Part shown: positions 25,887 to 34,123 of the stretch, in pieces
How the letters are laid out: every line of letters starts with the position of its first letter
Numbering within the stretch: the stretch's first letter is position 1
Assembly (NCBI RefSeq): GCF_013035425.1
Contig: NZ_WQHX01000002.1
Coordinates: 372,001 to 436,000 of the forward strand
DNA length: 64,000 nt
Reading direction: 5' to 3'
Source of the DNA: Ruegeria arenilitoris
GTDB taxonomy: Bacteria > Pseudomonadota > Alphaproteobacteria > Rhodobacterales > Rhodobacteraceae
Made by a program: the position numbers and the translations under genes
The notes under the pieces: generated by a model
What the model saw: only the letters and a program-made list of their open reading frames with translations
What the model was told of the DNA's origin: nothing
Databases searched by the model: none

Positions 25887-27143
25887 CTATTGCAATGTGA
25901 CGCTGACGGGCATCCGTTTGATACCGTTCACAAAATTTGAACGGACGAAAGCTTCAGGCCCATCGGGTTCAATCGTTTTGACCCGTTTGACCAGCTCTTC
26001 AAACAGAACGCGTACTTCGAGCCTGGCAAGATGCATACCCAGACACACGTGTGGGCCGCCCTGCCCCCAGCCAAGTTGCCGATTGGGTTTACGAGACAAA
26101 TCCAGGCGATACGGACTCTCGAACATGGTCTCGTCCCGGTTTGCCGAAATAAACCAATAAAGTACTTTGTCGCCTTTTCTTATGTTCTGACCATGAACTT
26201 CCACATCCTTCATTGCAGTACGTCGGAAATAAGTGGCAGGCGAAGCCCATCGCACGATTTCGTCAGCGGCAGTCCCCCAAACCTCGCCTGACTGCAATTC
26301 TTGCAAAAGCCCCTCCTGCCGAGCGATCGCCTGAATGCCGGCTGCTATGGAGTATCGCGTCGTATCGTTTCCAGCGGCCACGAGCAGACAAAAGAAATTC
26401 CGGAACTCGGTTTCAGAAATTGTCTCACCATTTTCGTCTGGCTGCAGGATCAAATGCAGGATTCCGCTGGTGTCACCGATCGCGTTTTTTCTATCCATTA
26501 GCGTACGCGAATATTCGTAAAGTTCGGCGCCAGCAGGAGAGTTGAAGGGCATCAAACGGAACTGGTCCGTTTCTATCTTATCCACGACATAGTCGGTGAA
26601 GTCCGGATCTGAGTTGGCCATCAGGGCGTCGCCCTTATCCACAAGCCATGGCAAATCTTCGTCTGGAACCCCAAGGATCTGCCCAAGCATCCGCATTGGC
26701 AATTCTCTGGCAATTTCGCGCGTGGCATCGAAACTGCCTTTTTCAAAGGCTCGATCCAAAATTGGCCCACATAAATCGCGAATCTGGTCTTCGAAACCCG
26801 CTACGACCCGAGGCGAAAATGCTTTGGCGACCTTCATCCGCACCTTTCGATGCTCGGCGCCGTCAGTTTCCTGAAACGTCCGGCGGGCCATGTACTCTTC
26901 GTAGGTTTGATCCTCCATCCGAATACCTTGCGCCGACGAAAAGGTTTCGACATCACGCACCATCTTGTCGATATCCTCGTGACGAGTGATAGACCAATAT
27001 CCCTTACCCCCATCAAATTCAGACCAGTGGCAGGGCGCTTCGCGTCGCAAACGTGCAAAGGTGTTGTATGGCGCTCCTTTGGCGAAGCTGTCATGCGAAC
27101 CGAGATCGGCGAATCCGTCATCTTCAGGAACCCACATGGTCAT
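25887..27143 (-). CDS. Cytochrome P450 monooxygenase
   Basis: 418 aa soluble bacterial P450. I-helix oxygen-activation motif AGNDTT (257-262), K-helix ExxR as EIVR (295-298), and haem loop LGWGQGGPHVCLG with proximal Cys367. The loop matches the xPHxCLG type with Leu where Phe is usual. I set the start at the ATG at 27143, preceded by ACGGAGG. The frame stays open upstream to 27308, but that extension lies antisense-free within the tctA tail and is not P450-like. The gene overlaps tctA by 20 bp. No ferredoxin or reductase is encoded in the window. Possible roles are ring hydroxylation, O-demethylation or N-dealkylation of the imported aromatic. Confidence 0.92.
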   Translation of the reverse strand: MTMWVPEDDGFADLGSHDSFAKGAPYNTFARLRREAPCHWSEFDGGKGYWSITRHEDIDKMVRDVETFSSAQGIRMEDQTYEEYMARRTFQETDGAEHRKVRMKVAKAFSPRVVAGFEDQIRDLCGPILDRAFEKGSFDATREIARELPMRMLGQILGVPDEDLPWLVDKGDALMANSDPDFTDYVVDKIETDQFRLMPFNSPAGAELYEYSRTLMDRKNAIGDTSGILHLILQPDENGETISETEFRNFFCLLVAAGNDTTRYSIAAGIQAIARQEGLLQELQSGEVWGTAADEIVRWASPATYFRRTAMKDVEVHGQNIRKGDKVLYWFISANRDETMFESPYRLDLSRKPNRQLGWGQGGPHVCLGMHLARLEVRVLFEELVKRVKTIEPDGPEAFVRSNFVNGIKRMPVSVTLQ

Positions 27144-28728
27144 AGAAACGCCTCCGTCTTTGTTGTTTTTTTCGACTTTCGAAATGCCGGTGCGAACGGC
27201 CAGAAATGCGCTTTGAAAATGTATTCGATGCCTTTTTCTGCAGCGAGCGCCGGTCGATTGGCCGCCACTCTCGGCGCAGCCGCCAGATGGTCGAACCGAT
27301 AATGACAAGGATCACACAGAACAGCAGGAAAGCAATTGGTCGGTCGATGAAATCCAGAGGCGTCTTTACCCGCGCCAACGAAGCGCGCAGTTTGACCTCC
27401 ATAATGCCCCCGAGAACCATGCCCAGTATGATCGGGACAATCGGCATGTTCAGACGCTTAAGTACAAAGCCCAGCAACCCAAACACTGCCGCTATAATGC
27501 AGTCCATTGCAGAATTGCGGATCGAGTAAACACCCACAAAACTTAGCAGCAGAATACACATTCCCAAAAACCGGTTGGGTATTCGCGTAAGGTGGACTAG
27601 CCATCCAGTTGAGACCAACAGGAAGCCGACAACAATTACGTTCAAAACCAAAAGCGCAATGTACAACGCAACGACGAAATCCATGTCGTTCTGAAAAAGG
27701 CCCGGTCCCGGAACGACATTGTGAACATAAAAAACTGACAGCATCATGGCGGTCAGCGCCTCGCCGGGGATACCCAACGCCAACAAGGGTATCATCGCCG
27801 CGGCAGGAACTGCATTATTGGCGGTCTCGGATGCGATCAAACCCTCGGAAGAGCCATGCCCAAACGCTTTTGGGTTCTTGGAAAGCTTGCGGGCCGAGGT
27901 GTATGACATGAACTGGGCGGTAAACTCCCCTACTCCTGGGATCATACCCATGACTACGCCAAAACTGGCAGCAATACCCGCAACCCGAGGATGTTTCGCC
28001 AATTCACGGAAGCCTTGGAAAAGAGAGCCGCGCGACCTTGGAAGGCGGATTTTCTCGTCATCCATGGTCAGCAACAGGAACGCTTGGGACAACGCAAATA
28101 ACCCCAGCACAACGACGATCAGGTCGAACCCGCCCGCTAGCCAGCTCTGGCCGAATGTAAAACGACGTGTATAGGCGGCGGGCTCTAAGCCGACGGTGCC
28201 GATCAATATCCCGAACCCAGCTAAAGCCGCGGCAATCGCCATTTGTCCTTTGTGTGCGACTACAACAAGCACCAAACCCAACAGAGCAGCGAGAAAAATC
28301 TCTCGCGAACCGAACATAGGTGCAATCTTTGCCAGCACAGGAGAAAGAAGGATAAGGCAGACAACCGAAAAAATGCCACCCAAAAAACTGGCCGAATAGG
28401 CCAGAGATAAAGCGCGCCGACCTTCGCCCCTTAGCGTCATTGGGAATCCGTCGTAAGTCGTCAACGCGTTAACGGCAGTACCAGGAGTGTTTATTAGGAT
28501 TGCGGGTATTGATCCGCCATACATGGATGAACCATAGATACCCAATAAAAGTGTCAGCCCGACAATTGGATCCATCGAAAAAGTTGCTGGTAGCAGGATC
28601 GCGATTGCAACCGCCGGACCAACGCCAGGGATCGCGCCTATTGCCACGCCGCCTATAGCGCCGACCAGTAAAGCCAGCATTACATCCCAACGGGCCAAGA
28701 CATCCAAGGCGGAAAAGATCAGGTCCAT
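27124..28728 (-). CDS. tctA: Tripartite tricarboxylate transporter large permease TctA
   Basis: 534 aa polytopic membrane protein with the two TctA signatures: GAIPGVGPAVAIAILLPATF near residue 32 and GMIPGVGEFTAQFMSYT near residue 265. A hydrophilic, Arg/Lys-rich C-terminal tail of about 45 residues extends into the P450 gene. Its ATG overlaps the tctB stop by one base. It forms the main secondary-transport channel of the TctABC system. Confidence 0.92.
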   Translation of the reverse strand: MDLIFSALDVLARWDVMLALLVGAIGGVAIGAIPGVGPAVAIAILLPATFSMDPIVGLTLLLGIYGSSMYGGSIPAILINTPGTAVNALTTYDGFPMTLRGEGRRALSLAYSASFLGGIFSVVCLILLSPVLAKIAPMFGSREIFLAALLGLVLVVVAHKGQMAIAAALAGFGILIGTVGLEPAAYTRRFTFGQSWLAGGFDLIVVVLGLFALSQAFLLLTMDDEKIRLPRSRGSLFQGFRELAKHPRVAGIAASFGVVMGMIPGVGEFTAQFMSYTSARKLSKNPKAFGHGSSEGLIASETANNAVPAAAMIPLLALGIPGEALTAMMLSVFYVHNVVPGPGLFQNDMDFVVALYIALLVLNVIVVGFLLVSTGWLVHLTRIPNRFLGMCILLLSFVGVYSIRNSAMDCIIAAVFGLLGFVLKRLNMPIVPIILGMVLGGIMEVKLRASLARVKTPLDFIDRPIAFLLFCVILVIIGSTIWRLRREWRPIDRRSLQKKASNTFSKRISGRSHRHFESRKKQQRRRRFYDHVGS

Positions 28729-29261
28729 CAGAGGTAAACCAGGAAGAATGTGCGTATGGAATCTGGCAGATATTCATAAACCTGCGCTCCGGGAATGTTT
28801 ACGCCCAGCAAGCCCTTGAAAAGCACTACTGTCGCAATTCCAAAGGCTGCGGCCAACCCAAGTGCGGCACGGCTTCGATAACCCAACCGATAAGTCAATG
28901 TGCATGCGAACAAAATACTCATCGGCATGAAACCAAACCGCGGCACGACCGCGACGTAAATCAAAAACCAAAGCAGGTATTCCAACGGCTCGACCCATCG
29001 CCGCGCTTCGACCCAATCCAAAGCATTTGGCCGTCTGCGCCGCATCAGCCAGTAATGGGCGGCAAATCCGAACACCATAATGACAAGCGCAATAGCAGGC
29101 CACAACCTTGGCTGACCACCGATGTTACGGGCATTTTCAGACCATTCCGTCTGATTGCCAATTTGCGAAAGCAGCAATAATGAAATCGCCAGACCGGCCA
29201 CAACAAAAACAACCTGCCCCGAAGTCTTTGTTTTTACCTTTAACAGCTCTGAATTATCCAT
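28728..29261 (-). CDS. tctB: Tripartite tricarboxylate transporter small permease TctB
   Basis: 177 aa membrane protein with four hydrophobic segments, the usual shape of TctB. The longest frame opens with TTG at 29309 inside a strong hairpin; the ATG at 29261 (MDNSELLKV) starts just before the first membrane helix and is preferred. It lies between the tctC hairpin and tctA, overlapping tctA by one base. Confidence 0.85.
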   Translation of the reverse strand: MDNSELLKVKTKTSGQVVFVVAGLAISLLLLSQIGNQTEWSENARNIGGQPRLWPAIALVIMVFGFAAHYWLMRRRRPNALDWVEARRWVEPLEYLLWFLIYVAVVPRFGFMPMSILFACTLTYRLGYRSRAALGLAAAFGIATVVLFKGLLGVNIPGAQVYEYLPDSIRTFFLVYL

Positions 29262-29286
29262 CCGGGAAGGCCTTTGATAACCGAGA

Positions 29287-29306
29287 GAGGGCGGCAAACC
29301 GCCCTC
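29287..29306 (-). other. Intercistronic hairpin after tctC
   Basis: A perfect 8-bp stem with a 4-base loop: GAGGGCGG (29287-29294), CAAA, CCGCCCTC (29299-29306). It begins 14 bases after the tctC stop in the direction of transcription and lacks a U-run. It should stabilise the upstream tctC message, raising binding protein relative to permeases. Confidence 0.7.
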
Positions 29307-29319
29307 CAATGGGTCGAGT

Positions 29320-30258
29320 TTAGTTACCCAACGCGCTGCTTATTGTGCCAAGTGTCGCCTTGTCCTCGGCAATGACTGCGGCGCTTTCGTCTGCGTTCAG
29401 CCAATAAACAAGCGCTCCGGTTTCAGCTGCAAGCTGCTGTGCCCGCTCGCTTTTTGCAGTCTTTTCAGCCACCGCCGCAATTTTCTCACGCACATCAGCA
29501 GGTGTGTCCTTGGTCACGAACAAACCATTCCACAGTGAGATATCCAGCGTCGGTTCGACCTCACCAATTGCAGGCGTATCCGGGATTTTGCTAATCCGTT
29601 CACCAGTAATCGACACCAAAACTTTGACATCGTCCAAACACGGCAAGATCAATTGCAAAGTTGTATTGATGACATCTGCATCACCAGAGGCCAGCGTATT
29701 GCAGTCCAAGGCATCAAAGGGCGCGTCTCCTGCCCATTCGAAGTCTTTTATCGACGACAGGGCCTTTGTCACCTGAGTTGGCGTTAGAACGTCGCCAAAA
29801 TGGCCCAAAAACACGTCGTTTTCTTTTGCGTATTCCGCTAGCTCATCCATCGTCGAATACGGGGCGTTGCCGGACGTCGCGATTACGAATGGATAGGTAA
29901 GAAAAATACCAATAGGATCGAATTTTTCGGGTGTAAGTTCAGGAATATCGATTTCATGCCCGATAAGCGACACTGCAGGTACAAACGAGCCTATCGTATA
30001 ACCGTCTGCTGGTGCGTTTGCCACTTCTACCGCACCGGGGAACGGGCCACCGCCGCCGCCGGGTTTATTAACCACCGCTGCAGGAACGCCATACTCCGCT
30101 TGGAAATCTTCAGCGATCATTCGCGTCAGAACGTCCTCAAGATCGCCTGGAGGCCAAGGAACAATAAAACTTACGGGCTTTTCAGGATACTCTGCCAGGG
30201 CCGGACCAGCTAGGCCGACAGCAAGCGCGGCCAGAATGGCCTTGGTTTTCTTGGACAT
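29320..30258 (-). CDS. tctC: Tripartite tricarboxylate transporter substrate-binding protein TctC
   Basis: 312 aa exported Bug-family binding protein. The signal peptide is residues 1-22 (LAALAVGLAGPALAEYP), followed by the family start YPEKPVSFIVPWPPGD and a Gly-rich NKPGGGGGPFPG segment. AGGGAGATG precedes the ATG. Bug proteins bind carboxylates including aromatic and amino acids. The operon suggests an aromatic amino acid or its derivative, which is inference. It is the first gene of the tctCBA-P450-ligase-GATase-IclR-aminotransferase run. Confidence 0.9.
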   Translation of the reverse strand: MSKKTKAILAALAVGLAGPALAEYPEKPVSFIVPWPPGDLEDVLTRMIAEDFQAEYGVPAAVVNKPGGGGGPFPGAVEVANAPADGYTIGSFVPAVSLIGHEIDIPELTPEKFDPIGIFLTYPFVIATSGNAPYSTMDELAEYAKENDVFLGHFGDVLTPTQVTKALSSIKDFEWAGDAPFDALDCNTLASGDADVINTTLQLILPCLDDVKVLVSITGERISKIPDTPAIGEVEPTLDISLWNGLFVTKDTPADVREKIAAVAEKTAKSERAQQLAAETGALVYWLNADESAAVIAEDKATLGTISSALGN

Positions 30259-30284
30259 GTCATCTCCCTGTGATGCGCTATTTA

Positions 30285-30303
30285 ATGGTTTATTATTTGA
30301 ACC
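30285..30303 (-). promoter_or_regulatory. Mirrored operator, copy 1 (tctC side)
   Basis: ATGGTTTATTATTTGAACC lies 27 bp upstream of the tctC start codon. Its reverse complement matches 18 of 19 bases of the sequence at 30402-30420. Each copy is itself a loose dyad, GGTT-N9-AACC. Confidence 0.6.
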
Positions 30304-30401
30304 TTTAGTATCATTTATTCTGATCTAGATTCATATTCTGTCAACAAAAAAATCATGATTGACAAATGGGACATAAAAGATCGAAGATTTTTAATACCAT
30401 C

Positions 30402-30420
30402 GGTTCAAATATTAAACCAT
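30402..30420 (+). promoter_or_regulatory. Mirrored operator, copy 2 (aldehyde dehydrogenase side)
   Basis: GGTTCAAATATTAAACCAT lies 11 bp upstream of the aldehyde dehydrogenase start, next to its AGAGG ribosome-binding site. It is the inverted counterpart of 30285-30303, centres 117 bp apart. One regulator, most simply the IclR protein of this cluster, could govern both divergent promoters, perhaps through a loop. Confidence 0.6.
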
Positions 30421-30431
30421 AGAGGCTTGAA

Positions 30432-31916
30432 TTGGACAAATTTGAAATCGATCGAATCCGCGATCATGTCATTGCACCTGCAAAACACATCATTAATGGT
30501 GAGCGCGTTGACGCGGCTGATCGTGGAACAATGGATGTCATATCGCCCATCGATGGCCGCAAATTGACAACAATTCCTAAAGGAACTGAACAAGATGCTA
30601 AATCTGCCATCAGGTCTGCCAGAGCTGCGTTCGATGACGGTCGGTGGTCGGGGCTAAGCCCAGCGGCGCGAAAACAGGTCATGCTTAAGTGGGCCGACTT
30701 AATTGAAGCCCAAGCTCAGGAACTGGCCGTTCTAGGTGTAAGAGACAACGGCACCGAGATTGGGATGGCCCATAAAGCAGAGCCGCTGAGTGCCGTGGGA
30801 ACTTTGCGCTACTTCGCCGAGGCAATCGACAAGATTTACGGTGAGATCGCTCCAACTGCACCCGGCGCACTTGGGCTTATTCATAAACAACCTGTCGGTG
30901 TCGTCGGAGCGATCGTTCCATGGAACTTTCCATTAATGATCGGCAGTTGGAAGTTGGGACCCGCCCTAGCGGCTGGATGCACCGTGGTAATGAAACCAGC
31001 AGAGACGGCATCATTAACTCTTGTGCGGCTGGGAGAGCTGGCACTGGAAGCTGGTATTCCACCCGGCGTCCTGAATGTAGTGACCGGAGAAGGAGCAGTT
31101 GTAGGCGCAGCTATAGCCGAGTCTGAAGATGTTGACGTTCTTGTTTTTACTGGTTCAGGCAACACCGGACGAAAACTAATGGAGGCTTCGGCCCGATCTA
31201 ATCTAAAGCGCGTCTATTTGGAGCTGGGCGGAAAATCTCCCAACATAGTTTTCGCCGACGTGCCGGATTTGGATGAGGCAGCAAAAGTTTCGGCTGCTGG
31301 CATCTTTCGAAATTCCGGGCAGGTTTGCGTCGCCGGGTCCCGCCTTTTGGTTCAAAAAGACATTCATAATGCCTTTGTCGAGAAACTGGTTGCGCAGGCA
31401 GAGGCAATGCTGGTCGGCGATCCACTTGATCCAAAAACCAACGCAGGCGCAATTAACTCTGAGCGACAGCTGGCACAGAATCTGGCCTTTGTCGAAGAGG
31501 CACGTCGCGCGGGTCGAAATATAGCGACCGGCGGTATGCGCATCCTGCAGGAAACTGGGGGAACTTACATGGCTCCCACGATCGTCACCGGTGTCGACGC
31601 AAGCGACCGGATTGTGAGAGAAGAAGTTTTTGGCCCTGTCCTGACTGTTCAGTCTTTTGCAACTGAAGATGAGGCCGTCTCTCTTGCAAACGATTCCGAT
31701 TTCGGCCTCGCGGCCGGTGTATGGACTTCGGATTTGTCCCGTGCTCATCGAATGATCGCGCGTATTCGGGCAGGTGTTGTTCATGTTAATACTTACGGCG
31801 GTGCGGATGTCACGGTACCGTTGGGTGGCATTAAACAATCCGGCAACGGGCATGACAAATCGCTTCATGCCTTCGACAAATATCTCGACTTAAAAACCGC
31901 TTGGATCAAGCTTTGA
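30432..31916 (+). CDS. NAD-dependent aldehyde dehydrogenase, PuuC-like
   Basis: 494 aa ALDH. Motifs: VPWNFPLMIGSWKLGPALAAGC, FTGSGNTGRKLME, general base LELGGKSPN, and catalytic Cys NSGQVCVAGSRLLV. The N-terminal HIINGERVDA and the YGEIAPT segment resemble gamma-glutamyl-aminobutyraldehyde dehydrogenase PuuC and broad aromatic-aldehyde dehydrogenases. It starts with TTG after AGAGG and diverges from tctC behind a mirrored operator, so it should be co-induced with the amine/aromatic cluster. Candidate reactions are 3,4-dihydroxyphenylacetaldehyde or succinate semialdehyde oxidation; both are inferences. Confidence 0.88.
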   Translation: MDKFEIDRIRDHVIAPAKHIINGERVDAADRGTMDVISPIDGRKLTTIPKGTEQDAKSAIRSARAAFDDGRWSGLSPAARKQVMLKWADLIEAQAQELAVLGVRDNGTEIGMAHKAEPLSAVGTLRYFAEAIDKIYGEIAPTAPGALGLIHKQPVGVVGAIVPWNFPLMIGSWKLGPALAAGCTVVMKPAETASLTLVRLGELALEAGIPPGVLNVVTGEGAVVGAAIAESEDVDVLVFTGSGNTGRKLMEASARSNLKRVYLELGGKSPNIVFADVPDLDEAAKVSAAGIFRNSGQVCVAGSRLLVQKDIHNAFVEKLVAQAEAMLVGDPLDPKTNAGAINSERQLAQNLAFVEEARRAGRNIATGGMRILQETGGTYMAPTIVTGVDASDRIVREEVFGPVLTVQSFATEDEAVSLANDSDFGLAAGVWTSDLSRAHRMIARIRAGVVHVNTYGGADVTVPLGGIKQSGNGHDKSLHAFDKYLDLKTAWIKL

Positions 31917-31929
31917 GGAAACTGTTGAT

Positions 31930-33168
31930 ATGAACGACAAGACCATTCTGCTCGTCGGGACCTATGACACCAAAGATGACGAGCTTAACTACTTGGCCGA
32001 GACGATCCGGGCGCAGGGCGGTAAGGTTCTGACCATGGACGTCAGTGTATTGGGCGACCCGTCGAAGCCCACTGACATTTCCAAGCATGAAGTAGCCGAG
32101 GCAGGTGGTCACAGCATTCAGGAGGCCATAAACAGCGGCGACGAAAACACGGCTATGCAAATAATGGCAAAGGGTGGATCCATTCTTGCCGCACGTCTGC
32201 AAATGGATGGGAAAATTGACGGTGCGTTGGTTCTTGGCGGCACAATGGGCACTGATCTTGCATTGGACATCTGTTCGGCCCTTCCTGTAGGGGTGCCAAA
32301 GTACATCGTTTCTACCGTTTCCTTTTCCCCTTTGATCCCGCCCGAGCGGTTGCCAGCTGACGTGCAAATGATCCTTTGGGCCGGTGGGCTTTATGGCTTG
32401 AATTCCGTCTGCAAATCATCGCTTAGCCAAGCTGCTGGTGCAGTTTTAGGGGCTGCGCGCGCTGTCGAACGATCAGACAGTGACAAGCCACTGATCGGCA
32501 TGACTTCTTTCGGAAAAACCGTTCTAAAATACATGGTTACCCTCAAACCTGCTCTGGAACAACGTGGGTTTGAGGTTGCTGTTTTTCATGCGACGGGAAT
32601 GGGAGGACGCGCATTTGAAAGTCTCGCGTCCGAAGGTCGTTTCGCTGCCGTGATGGACTTCGCGCCGCAGGAGGTCGGCAATCACCTAATGGGGTCATCT
32701 ATCTCAGCCGGGGCGGATAGAATGACGGCCGCAGGATTATCTGGCACGCCTCAGATGGTATCGATCGGGTGCTATGATTTGGTAGACTTTGTAGGTTGGC
32801 AGGATACTCCAGCGAAACTTATCGGCCAGGAAACCCATGCCCACAACAGACTTTTGACGTCTGTAATGATGACCGCCGATCAACGCCGAGAAATGGCGCG
32901 GGAAATCTGTTCAAAACTTAGCAAGGCGAAGGGTCCGACAACCTTGCTTCTGCCGATTCAAGGCGGCAACGAATGGGATCGGCCCGGTGGACCGCTCAGT
33001 GACCCTGAGGGATTGACGGCCTTTGTTGAAGAAATCCGCAATCACTGCCCCGCCAATGTGACGTTGATCGAACTAGACGCACACATAAACGATACGGCTT
33101 TTTCAGATGCTGCGCTCGAAACCTTCGACAATTGGGCAGAGGCAGGCTTTATCGACAGCGGAAGTTGA
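31930..33168 (+). CDS. Tm-1-like UPF0261 family protein
   Basis: 412 aa protein of UPF0261, related to the ATP-binding domain of tomato Tm-1. Family features: KTILLVGTYDTKDDELNYLAE at the N-terminus, GALVLGGTMGTDLALD in the middle, IGMTSFGKTVLKYM opening the second domain, and GGNEWDRPGGPLSD near the end. Biochemical function is not established. It starts 13 bp after the aldehyde dehydrogenase and is probably in the same transcript. It converges on the BASS symporter gene with a 16-bp gap. Confidence 0.82.
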   Translation: MNDKTILLVGTYDTKDDELNYLAETIRAQGGKVLTMDVSVLGDPSKPTDISKHEVAEAGGHSIQEAINSGDENTAMQIMAKGGSILAARLQMDGKIDGALVLGGTMGTDLALDICSALPVGVPKYIVSTVSFSPLIPPERLPADVQMILWAGGLYGLNSVCKSSLSQAAGAVLGAARAVERSDSDKPLIGMTSFGKTVLKYMVTLKPALEQRGFEVAVFHATGMGGRAFESLASEGRFAAVMDFAPQEVGNHLMGSSISAGADRMTAAGLSGTPQMVSIGCYDLVDFVGWQDTPAKLIGQETHAHNRLLTSVMMTADQRREMAREICSKLSKAKGPTTLLLPIQGGNEWDRPGGPLSDPEGLTAFVEEIRNHCPANVTLIELDAHINDTAFSDAALETFDNWAEAGFIDSGS

Positions 33169-33184
33169 GCAAACCAGAGTTGTA

Positions 33185-34117
33185 TTAACCAATGTCGGCG
33201 ATACTGCGATAAACGCGACGCATGACCGTCGGGGTCAGATACATCGGAATCTGATAGGCACCAATGAAAACCAAAATGGGTGCCGTGACCTCAGGCGGGA
33301 GAGCGACAAAGAAAATGGCTATGTTTCGATTTCCTGCAATCAAAGAAACAGCCGTCGCTTTATCAGCACTTAACCTACCGCGAGTGAAATAAAAAACGAC
33401 CAATTGTGCCCCGAAATTCAACAGGCAGGCGAAACCAATCCAAAAAATAGCGATTTTCGGATCGATCAGCGCGGTGGAACTAACTGACGGCATCAAACCG
33501 ACGACAAACACGGCAAGCGTGATTGTTGCAAGACCTTCAAGGTTTTCCAGTACTGGACGCGTCGGGTCGCGCAGAAATCGCCAACGTATAACCATCGCCG
33601 CAAGGGTCGCTAAGGAAATAGTCAGGAACAGTCGAAAAGTCGCCTTTAGCACAGAACTGATATCCCCTAATTCAGGAATCATCCAGAAGATCGGAAATGC
33701 CGTAAGCGGCAAAATCGCGGTCCCCACAACCATCAAACGCAAAGCATGTTCCGCAGTGTACCCCAGCATTAGGCACATGTTGGGGCTACCTGAAATTGAT
33801 GGGGCTGCTGCCATGATTAGCAAAGACAAAAATACCGGAGAGCCGGTCCATCCAACGCCGATCCCGATAGCTGCGACGAACAAAGGAAGAGCAACCTGAA
33901 ATCCCATGACCGTCTTTGATACTTGGCTCAAATCGGCCAGCGATCCCAATATCGCTGCGGGCTCCATCCTAAGGACCGTTAGAAACAGCAAAAGCCCAAC
34001 CAGTGGCGGCAACAGGGGCCGCATGGGTTCGGCCAGTCCGGGCAGCAACAGCCCAGCCACCAAACCCGTCACCAACACCAGCGGGCCATGACGAGCCGAT
34101 AGGCGCAGCGGGTTCAC
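33185..34117 (-). CDS. Bile acid:sodium symporter (BASS)-like transporter
   Basis: 310 aa polytopic membrane protein with about nine or ten hydrophobic segments. AAAPSISGSPNMCLMLGYTAEHALRLMVVGTAILPLT and SLIAGNRNIAIFFVALPP resemble the discontinuous helices of BASS/arsenite-permease-fold carriers. It starts with GTG 6 bp after the dctM stop, so it is the last gene of the enolase-FAD enzyme-TRAP operon. It may be an exporter or second carrier for the same metabolite. Substrate unknown. Confidence 0.72.
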   Translation of the reverse strand: MNPLRLSARHGPLVLVTGLVAGLLLPGLAEPMRPLLPPLVGLLLFLTVLRMEPAAILGSLADLSQVSKTVMGFQVALPLFVAAIGIGVGWTGSPVFLSLLIMAAAPSISGSPNMCLMLGYTAEHALRLMVVGTAILPLTAFPIFWMIPELGDISSVLKATFRLFLTISLATLAAMVIRWRFLRDPTRPVLENLEGLATITLAVFVVGLMPSVSSTALIDPKIAIFWIGFACLLNFGAQLVVFYFTRGRLSADKATAVSLIAGNRNIAIFFVALPPEVTAPILVFIGAYQIPMYLTPTVMRRVYRSIADIG

Positions 34118-34123
34118 CTAATT

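Noticed and set aside
27144..27308. 55-residue N-terminal extension of the P450
   Set aside because: It lies in the tctA tail, has no P450 features, and the ATG at 27143 has a GGAGG site.
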